64,000 bases of DNA from contig NZ_JBANRJ010000001.1 of the NCBI RefSeq assembly GCF_037154075.1, positions 1,855,501 through 1,919,500 of the forward strand, given 5' to 3'. Origin of the DNA: Sphingobium aromaticiconvertens (GTDB lineage: Bacteria > Pseudomonadota > Alphaproteobacteria > Sphingomonadales > Sphingomonadaceae). Positions 57,931-64,000 of the stretch are shown piece by piece. The notes beneath the pieces are model-generated. The model worked only from the letters and a program-made list of their open reading frames with translations. It was not told the origin of the DNA and ran no database searches. The translations under genes were made by a program, and so were the position numbers. Position 1 is the stretch's first letter, and the number at the start of each line of letters is the position of its first letter.

Positions 57931-59994
57931 ATGCGACCCGATATACTCAATCCGCTCTTTGCCGAAATATCCGTGCTGAAAGGCGTGGGGCCTGCGCTCG
58001 CGCGTCCGCTGGAGCGGCTGGACCTCAAGCGTGCGGTAGATGTCGCCTTCCATCTGCCGGTGAGCTGGATCGACCGGATATTGACCGACGAGCTGGACAT
58101 GGCCGACGCGGGGCGGGTCATCGGCATCACGCTGACGGCAGTGGATTATAAGGCGGGCGGAGGCGCGCGCGCGCCGTTCCGGGTCCACGCGGCGGATGCG
58201 AAGGGCAATATCGTCAGCCTTATCTATTTCGGCAAAAACAGCGCCTGGCCGCGCAAATTGCTGCCGATGGGCGAGCCGCGATTCGTGTCGGGGAAGCTGG
58301 AAACCTATGGGCAGGAATTGCAGATGGTCCACCCCGACCATGTGCTGCCGTCTGAAGAGGCGGCCGACATTCCGGCGCGCGAACCGGTCTATGGATTGTC
58401 GGAGGGGCTGACCAACAACCGGCTGCGTCAGTTGGTGCGCCAAGCGGTGGAGCGTGCGCCTGACCTGCCCGAATGGATCGAGCCAAGCCTGTTGGCGAAG
58501 AAGGGCTGGCCGGGCTGGCGCGAGGCATTGGCGCGCATCCATGCCGATCCGCAGGACGCCATCGCGCGCGAGCGGCTGGCCTATGACGAGATTTTCGCAG
58601 GGCAATTGGCGCTGATGCTGGTGCGGCAAGCGGGGCGCAGGCGGCGCGGTGTGCCGATTGCGGGCGATGGGCGGCTGCGGGCGATGTTGCAACTGCCCTT
58701 CGCGCCGACGGACGCACAACTTCGGTCGATGCGGGAGATTGAGGGCGACATGGCGCAGGCGACGCCGATGCTGCGGTTGTTGCAGGGCGATGTCGGGTCG
58801 GGGAAGACTTTGGTGGCGCTGATGGCGTTGCTGAATGCCGTGGAGGCGGGCGCGCAGGGCGCGTTGCTGGCACCAACCGAGATATTGGCGCGGCAACATT
58901 ATGAGACGCTGCGGAAGATGGCGGCGGGCCTGCCGGTCACTATCGCGATTCTGACGGGGCGAGAGAAGGGCAAGGTGCGCGAATCGACGCTGATGGGGCT
59001 GGCCGATGGCAGCATCGACATTCTCGTCGGCACCCATGCGATCTTTCAGGAGGCAGTGCGCTATCGCAATCTGGCGCTGGCGGTGATCGACGAGCAGCAT
59101 CGGTTCGGCGTAGCGCAGCGGATGATGCTGGCGGCCAAGGCGCAAAGCACGCCGCATCTGCTGGTGATGACCGCGACGCCGATCCCGCGCACGCTGACGC
59201 TGACCTATTATGGCGAGATGGAGGTGTCGCGGCTGGACGAGATGCCGCCGGGGCGCCAGCCGATCAACACCGTCGTCATGGCCGCCAGTCGGTTGGACGA
59301 GGTGGTGGAGGCGCTGGCCCGCCATGTCGGCGACGGGGGGCAGGCCTATTGGGTGTGCCCGCTGGTCGAGGAAAGCGAGAAGAGCGATCAGGCAGCGGCG
59401 GAAGCGCGCGCGGAATCGCTGCAAATGCGCTTCGGGAATAAGGTCGGGCTGGTTCATGGCCGGATGAAAGGGCCAGAGAAGGACGCTGCGATGGAGGCCT
59501 TTGCCACTGACCGCACCAAGATACTGGTCGCGACCACGGTGATCGAGGTGGGCGTGGACGTGCCCAACGCCAGCCTGATCATCATCGAGGGCGCGGATCG
59601 CTTTGGTCTGGCCCAGTTGCACCAGTTGCGCGGCCGGGTAGGGCGTGGGGACAAGCCATCGGTCTGCCTGCTGCTGCGCGGCAATGCTTTGAGCGAGACG
59701 TCGCGCGCCCGGCTGGCGCTGATGCGGGAGACGAATGACGGGTTTCGGATTGCCGAAGAGGATCTGAAACTACGCGGGGCAGGCGAACTGCTGGGCACGC
59801 GCCAGTCGGGCGAGGCGCAGTTGCGGCTGGCGACCCCGGAGCATATCGCGGCGTTGATCGATATGGCGCGCGACGATGCCCGCCTGCTGGTCGATCGCGA
59901 TGGCGGTCTGTCGCAGGCGCGGGGCGAGGCGGCCCGGACCTGCCTCTATCTGTTCGAGCGGGATGCGGCGGTCGGCCTGCTGCGGAGCGGCTAA
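57931..59994 (+). CDS. recG: ATP-dependent DNA helicase RecG
   Basis: The 687-aa fork-reversal helicase. N-terminal wedge/OB domain (LKGVGPALARPLERLDLKRAVDVAFHLP), Walker A GDVGSGKTLVAL, LAPTEILARQHY, Walker B LAVIDEQHRFGV, MTATPIPRTL, and motifs VATTVIEVGVDVPNAS and LHQLRGRVGRGDKPS, then the C-terminal part. Complete. Divergent from sdhE. Confidence 0.98.
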   Translation: MRPDILNPLFAEISVLKGVGPALARPLERLDLKRAVDVAFHLPVSWIDRILTDELDMADAGRVIGITLTAVDYKAGGGARAPFRVHAADAKGNIVSLIYFGKNSAWPRKLLPMGEPRFVSGKLETYGQELQMVHPDHVLPSEEAADIPAREPVYGLSEGLTNNRLRQLVRQAVERAPDLPEWIEPSLLAKKGWPGWREALARIHADPQDAIARERLAYDEIFAGQLALMLVRQAGRRRRGVPIAGDGRLRAMLQLPFAPTDAQLRSMREIEGDMAQATPMLRLLQGDVGSGKTLVALMALLNAVEAGAQGALLAPTEILARQHYETLRKMAAGLPVTIAILTGREKGKVRESTLMGLADGSIDILVGTHAIFQEAVRYRNLALAVIDEQHRFGVAQRMMLAAKAQSTPHLLVMTATPIPRTLTLTYYGEMEVSRLDEMPPGRQPINTVVMAASRLDEVVEALARHVGDGGQAYWVCPLVEESEKSDQAAAEARAESLQMRFGNKVGLVHGRMKGPEKDAAMEAFATDRTKILVATTVIEVGVDVPNASLIIIEGADRFGLAQLHQLRGRVGRGDKPSVCLLLRGNALSETSRARLALMRETNDGFRIAEEDLKLRGAGELLGTRQSGEAQLRLATPEHIAALIDMARDDARLLVDRDGGLSQARGEAARTCLYLFERDAAVGLLRSG

Positions 59995-60094
59995 ACCCAA
60001 CGACTTTGCGGAGCGGCTGATCGCCCGATCGGCACGGTTGCCCGGAAAATGCTGCGTGTGCGAAACAAAGTGCTGCTACCCTCGTTAGCGGGAC

Positions 60095-61192
60095 ATGGAC
60101 CATCCCGATATCAGCCTTTCCGGCATTTCCCTGACCGCCGCCCTGTCGGTGGGAATCTCCGTCGCCATCGCCTTTGTCCTCCACTGGATCGCCTTTGCGG
60201 TGCTGACGCGCATCGTCAAACGGTCGGGCATTGATCTGGTGCTCTTGCCTGCCATCTATCAACCGACGCGATGGCTGGTCGTGTTGCTGGCGCTGAGCGC
60301 CGGGGTACAGCCATTGACGCTGGGGCCGCGCATGGAGGGGATGTGGTCGATCGGGTCGCGGATGATCTTCGCGCTGCTGCTGGGCTGGCTGATATTCCGC
60401 GTGATGCGCGGGGCCAAAGCGATCTTCGAGAAGCGGGCGGACCTGAGCGTCGAGGATAATCTGAAGGCCCGGCGTCAGCATACGCGGGTGCGGATACTCT
60501 ATCGGATTGCCCAGTGTATCGTCGGTTTCATGGTCATCGCGCTGATGCTGATCGCGATTCCGGGCGTGCGGACCGTGGGCGTCACGCTAATGGCGTCTGC
60601 GGGCATTGTCGGTCTGGCGGTGGGCGCGGCGGCGCAGCCTGCGCTCAAAAATTTGATCGCAGGCATCCAGATGGCCTTTTCAGAACCGATCCGGCTGGAT
60701 GACGTGGTAATTGTGGAGGGGGAATGGGGACGGATCGAGGATATCACCCTGACCTTCGTCGTGGTCCGCATCTGGGACGACCGGCGGATGGTGGTGCCGG
60801 TCAGCTATTTCCTGGAAAAGCCCTTCCAGAACTGGACCACGAAGACCAGCGACCTGCTGGGCACGATCTTCCTCTATGTCGATCCGACCGCTGATGTCGG
60901 GCGCATTCGCGCGAAATTCGTGGAGGTGGTGCAGGCCAACCAGCGCTGGGACAAGCGGGTGGCGATCGTGCAGGTGACGGATCACCGGGCGGATGCGATG
61001 GAATTGCGCGGGTTGCTCAGCGCCCGCAACGCCGGGGTCGCGTTCGACCTGCGCTGCGAAGTGCGCGAGGCGATGGTCGATTTTCTGCGGACGGAAATGC
61101 CTGATGCGCTGGTGCGCGGGCGTCAGTTGATCGAGCGGCGCGACGGGTTCACGCCGATCTCGCTTACCACTCCGTCTGGCGAGGGGGGATGA
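60095..61192 (+). CDS. Mechanosensitive ion channel family protein (MscS type)
   Basis: A 365-aa inner-membrane channel with about four to five membrane helices (residues about 10-40, 55-75, 85-110, 130-155, 165-190). Pore helix/beta domain signature MASAGIVGLAVGAAAQPALKNLIAGIQMAFSEPIRLDDVVIVEGEWGRIEDITLTFVVVRIWDDRRMVVPVSYFLEKPFQNWT is the MscS core. Likely opens under membrane tension. Its 3' end overlaps the convergent PilZ gene by 29 bases. Confidence 0.93.
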   Translation: MDHPDISLSGISLTAALSVGISVAIAFVLHWIAFAVLTRIVKRSGIDLVLLPAIYQPTRWLVVLLALSAGVQPLTLGPRMEGMWSIGSRMIFALLLGWLIFRVMRGAKAIFEKRADLSVEDNLKARRQHTRVRILYRIAQCIVGFMVIALMLIAIPGVRTVGVTLMASAGIVGLAVGAAAQPALKNLIAGIQMAFSEPIRLDDVVIVEGEWGRIEDITLTFVVVRIWDDRRMVVPVSYFLEKPFQNWTTKTSDLLGTIFLYVDPTADVGRIRAKFVEVVQANQRWDKRVAIVQVTDHRADAMELRGLLSARNAGVAFDLRCEVREAMVDFLRTEMPDALVRGRQLIERRDGFTPISLTTPSGEGG

Positions 61193-61517
61193 GGGCGAGC
61201 ATCGCGTCATAGTTTTTCGCCGGGATGGGATTAAGAAACTCCATCCCCGCACGGCCATTTTCGGTCCAGCGAACCTCGGCGGGCGTGTCCTTCAGCAGTG
61301 GGAGCCAGATCGTCAGCTTCTCACCGATCAGCAGGTCCGCCTCTGTCCGGCACATCAGACCCAGTGGCGAGACGTTGATGACGCGGACGCTATGAGTGCG
61401 GCCACGCGCCGTCGCGTGGCTGACGAGGTCGACCAGATCGCGTCGCGCCCGCCGCTCTTCCGCAGCGGGGTCACGCGAGCGCATCACATGGTCTAGATTG
61501 GCGAAGAGCGATCCCAT
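61164..61517 (-). CDS. PilZ domain protein (c-di-GMP receptor)
   Basis: A 117-aa protein with a complete c-di-GMP-binding signature: RRARR (RxxxR) near residue 22 and NVSPLG (N-x-S-x-x-G) near residue 49, followed by IGEKLTIWLPLLKDTPAEVRWTENGRAGMEFLNPI. It should be a soluble effector of the second messenger made by GGDEF proteins such as that at 44870. It overlaps the MscS gene end on the opposite strand by 29 bases, including its own stop codon. Confidence 0.88.
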   Translation of the reverse strand: MGSLFANLDHVMRSRDPAAEERRARRDLVDLVSHATARGRTHSVRVINVSPLGLMCRTEADLLIGEKLTIWLPLLKDTPAEVRWTENGRAGMEFLNPIPAKNYDAMLALIPPRQTEW

Positions 61518-61605
61518 GCATTAAGACTTGGGGGACGAAGATTGACGCTTTCTTGGCCAACAGGGTTAACCGCTCCCTAAGCCGCGTGAAACGGGATGAA
61601 TGGTT

Positions 61606-62838
61606 TCAGTTGACCACCAAAGCATGTTTCTTTGCGCCGAAACTCAGCTTGTCACCGGGCTGGAGCGGAGTGGCAGGATCGCTGATGACCGCGCCATTCA
61701 CGCGAATCGCGCCTTCGGAAAGCTTGCGCCGGGCTTCCTTGTTCGACGTGGCGAAACCCAGGGTGACATTGGCCTGGACGACGTTCATCCCCTCCGCACC
61801 CACACTGACGGTCGGCAGGTTGGCGTCCGATGCGCCTTCCTCGAACGTCAGCCTCGCGGTTTGCGCGGCGGTGGTGGCGGCCTCCTGCCCATGCGCCATG
61901 GCGGTCGCGGCGTCGGCGAGGATCTTCTTCGCCTCGTTGATTTCCGCACCTTCCAACGCCTCCAGCCGGGCGATTTCGTTCAGTGGCAGGTCAGTGAACA
62001 GCCGCATGAAGCGGCCGACATCGGCATCCTGCGTGTTGCGCCAGAACTGCCAATAATCATAGGGCGGCAGCGCGTCTGCGTTCAGCCAGACCGCGCCGTT
62101 CATGGTCTTGCCCATCTTGCCGCCATCCGCCGTGGTGATGAGCGGGGTGGTGAGGCCATAGACCTGGGTGCTGTCGACTCGGCGCGACAATTCGATGCCG
62201 TTGACGATATTGCCCCATTGATCCGACCCGCCCATTTGCAGGCGGCAGGCCGAGCGGCGCGACAGTTCCAGAAAGTCGTAGGCCTGGAGGATCATGTAGT
62301 TGAACTCAAGGAAGCTCAATGACTGCTCGCGGTCCAGCCGGGTCTTGACGCTGTCGAAGCTCAGCATCCGGTTCACGGAGAAATGCTGGCCGATGTCGCG
62401 CAGGAAGGGGATATATTCCAGGCGGTCCAGCCAATCGGCATTATCGACCATCACCGCGTCGGACGGGCCCCCTATCTCTCCCTTGGGCGCGAAGGTCAGG
62501 AACTTTTCGAACACGCGCTTGATGCTGGCGACGTTGGACGCGATGGTATCGCCCGTCATCAGCTTGCGCGCTTCGTCCTTGAAGCTGGGATCGCCGATCT
62601 TGCCGGTGCCGCCGCCCATCAGGACGATGGGCTTGTGCCCCGCCTGCTGCATCCGGCGCAGCATCATGATCTGCACCAGGCTGCCGACATGGAGCGACGG
62701 TGCGGTTGGATCGAAACCGATATAGCCGGGCACGACCTCTTTTTGCGCAAGGGCATCGAGGCCCTGTGCATCGGTGACTTGATGGATGTAGCCGCGCGTG
62801 TCGAGCAGGCGCAGGAGATCGGACTGATACTGGCTCAT
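61606..62838 (-). CDS. tyrS: Tyrosyl-tRNA synthetase
   Basis: A 410-aa class I synthetase from ATG 62838. [24 protein letters not shown] is the HIGH region (HVGS), [15 protein letters not shown] follows, [20 protein letters not shown] binds tyrosine, [12 protein letters not shown] is the KMSKS loop, and the C-terminal S4 RNA-binding domain ([24 protein letters not shown]) ends it. It is divergent from anmK, a usual pairing in alphaproteobacteria. Confidence 0.98.
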   Translation of the reverse strand: MSQYQSDLLRLLDTRGYIHQVTDAQGLDALAQKEVVPGYIGFDPTAPSLHVGSLVQIMMLRRMQQAGHKPIVLMGGGTGKIGDPSFKDEARKLMTGDTIASNVASIKRVFEKFLTFAPKGEIGGPSDAVMVDNADWLDRLEYIPFLRDIGQHFSVNRMLSFDSVKTRLDREQSLSFLEFNYMILQAYDFLELSRRSACRLQMGGSDQWGNIVNGIELSRRVDSTQVYGLTTPLITTADGGKMGKTMNGAVWLNADALPPYDYWQFWRNTQDADVGRFMRLFTDLPLNEIARLEALEGAEINEAKKILADAATAMAHGQEAATTAAQTARLTFEEGASDANLPTVSVGAEGMNVVQANVTLGFATSNKEARRKLSEGAIRVNGAVISDPATPLQPGDKLSFGAKKHALVVN

Positions 62839-62934
62839 GGCGCGGGCCTGTAGCATTGCGGGTGGGGCGTGCCAACAGGATCGAGGACAAGACTGCGCTT
62901 GTCGAAGCCATGCTTTTGTTCATAGAGATTGGAC

Positions 62935-64000
62935 ATGACCTCTCTATTAGCCATTGGCCTGATGTCCGGCACCTCGCGCGACGGGATCGATGCCGCCCTG
63001 ATCGAGACGGACGGCGAGGGGGGCGTGAAGCCCATCGCCTTTCACGCGCAACCCTATGGCGAAGGGTTTCGCCTGCGGCTCGCCGAAGCGTGCGAGCGGG
63101 CGATGGCGATGGATGCGCCGGGGTTCGAGCCGCTGATCGCGTCGGTCGAGGCGGAACTGACCGAATTGCATATCGAGGCGGTGGCCGACCTGCTGGGGCG
63201 TAGCGGGCATGTGGCGCAGGATGTCGCCGTCATCGGTTTTCACGGGCATACGGTCGCGCATCGGCCCGAACGTGGCTGGACGTGGCAGATTGGCGATGGC
63301 GCGGCGTTGGCGGGGGGCTTTGGCATCCCGGTGGTTGGCGACCTGCGGAGCGCGGACGTTGCGGCCGGTGGGCAGGGGGCGCCGTTGCTGCCCGTCTATC
63401 ACCGCGCTTTGGGGGCGGGGCTGCCCAAACCGGTGGCGATTCTCAATCTGGGCGGGGTGGCGAATGTCACGGCGATCGGGGCGGGCGAAGACGATCTGGT
63501 CGCGTTCGACACCGGCATGGCAAGCGGTCTGATCGACAATTGGATGCAGGCGCATGGTGACGCAGCCTATGATGCGGGCGGTGCGGTTGCGGCGAAGGGC
63601 CAAGTGGATGAGGATGTGCTGGCGGTGATGCTGGCCGATCCCTGGTTTGCGGTGCCGCCACCCAAAAGCATCGACCGGGAGGCGTTCACGATCGCGCCGG
63701 TCGGGAAGTTGAATCTGGAGGATGGGGCGGCGACGCTGACCGCCTTTTCCGCCGCTGCGGTGGCGCGGGGGATCGACCATCTGACGCAGCGGCCCACGCG
63801 GATATATGCCGCTGGCGGCGGGCGGCACAATGGCACGCTGATGAAGATGCTGGCGGAGCGGACGGGGATCGACGTGCGGCCGGTGGATGAACTGGGTTGG
63901 GACGGCGATGCGCTGGAAGCGCAGGGGTTCGCCTATATGGCGGTGCGCCGGTTGGCGGGACTTGCCATCAGTTTTCCGGGCACCACCGGCGCGCCCGAGC
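62935..64000 (+). CDS. anmK: Anhydro-N-acetylmuramic acid kinase (3' truncated by window)
   Basis: The frame begins MTSLLAIGLMSGTSRDGIDAALIETDG, the AnmK phosphate-binding loop, and continues through VIGFHGHTVAHRPERGWTWQIGDGAALA, VVGDLRSADVAAGGQGAPLLPVYH, AILNLGGVANVTAIG, LVAFDTGMASGLIDNWM and YAAGGGRHNGTLM. It runs off the end at base 64000 with about 355 residues seen, so only a few residues are missing. AnmK phosphorylates anhydroMurNAc in cell-wall recycling. Confidence 0.97.
   Translation, partial: MTSLLAIGLMSGTSRDGIDAALIETDGEGGVKPIAFHAQPYGEGFRLRLAEACERAMAMDAPGFEPLIASVEAELTELHIEAVADLLGRSGHVAQDVAVIGFHGHTVAHRPERGWTWQIGDGAALAGGFGIPVVGDLRSADVAAGGQGAPLLPVYHRALGAGLPKPVAILNLGGVANVTAIGAGEDDLVAFDTGMASGLIDNWMQAHGDAAYDAGGAVAAKGQVDEDVLAVMLADPWFAVPPPKSIDREAFTIAPVGKLNLEDGAATLTAFSAAAVARGIDHLTQRPTRIYAAGGGRHNGTLMKMLAERTGIDVRPVDELGWDGDALEAQGFAYMAVRRLAGLAISFPGTTGAPE

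Noticed and set aside
57520-59622. 700-codon frame that ends as SdhE
   Set aside because: Only the last 88 codons are real (SdhE, from ATG 57786); the rest is antisense to recG.

Overview
The window is a 64 kb piece of chromosome from a GC-rich alphaproteobacterium, most likely a sphingomonad (Sphingomonadaceae; Sphingobium or Sphingomonas type). This is inferred from gene content: a PhyR-NepR-EcfG general stress response locus with an adjacent PhyP-like membrane histidine kinase homologue, a GapR/DUF2312 gene, the DUF1476 ATPase-inhibitor (zeta) gene, SdhE-Mfd-RecG linkage, a truB-rpsO-pnp operon and a CIRCE-controlled groESL. Almost everything is chromosomal housekeeping. I saw no rRNA, tRNA, CRISPR array, prophage or complete insertion sequence.

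Layout: 1-5.3 kb holds the C-terminal part of metH, a secreted beta-helix protein, a CAP-domain protein and hemW. 5.3-8.6 kb holds a BlaI/BlaR1-type sensor pair (blaR1 carries a frameshift in a homopolymer tract) with a clear BlaI operator, then bolA-grxD and the zeta subunit. 8.7-15.4 kb holds leuC-(37-aa peptide)-leuD, a GST, a DUF885 lipidated/exported hydrolase and isocitrate lyase, the last divergent from a ScfR/MccR-type regulator. 17.9-22.4 kb holds ruvC, yebC, ybjQ, gapR, a DUF1244 gene, pyk, a decayed HAD hydrolase and rpmJ. 22.5-27.3 kb holds an exported phosphohydrolase, a DUF4136 lipoprotein, an M14 carboxypeptidase, rdgB and rph. 27.4-34.9 kb holds a DUF6438 lipoprotein, truB-rpsO-pnp, bamD, recN and a Tat-exported monooxygenase-fold protein. 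34.9-41 kb holds ligA, a chromate transporter, an HxlR regulator with a divergent reductase, yghU and a universal stress protein. 41-44.8 kb holds groESL and a GNAT/MarR pair.

The most distinctive part is 44.8-53.9 kb. It has a membrane GGDEF-EAL protein, convergent with a crotonase that has the two catalytic glutamates of DSF synthase RpfF, and then (after tgt) the general stress response locus: a PhyP-like protein with a degenerate ATP-binding domain, NepR, PhyR, a 43-aa membrane peptide, EcfG and a 99-aa membrane protein. Three sequences matching the EcfG promoter (GGAAC-N16/17-GTT core) lie inside this locus, which suggests autoregulation and adds both small membrane proteins to the regulon. 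The right end (54-64 kb) holds mfd, sdhE, recG, an MscS channel, a PilZ protein, tyrS and the start of anmK.

Other points of note are three families of palindromic intergenic repeats (REP-like), a folded pnp leader suggesting PNPase autoregulation, and an 11-bp perfect inverted repeat that spans the start codon of a small orphan gene next to rpfF. All functional names are by reading motifs and recalled family features; no database search was run.
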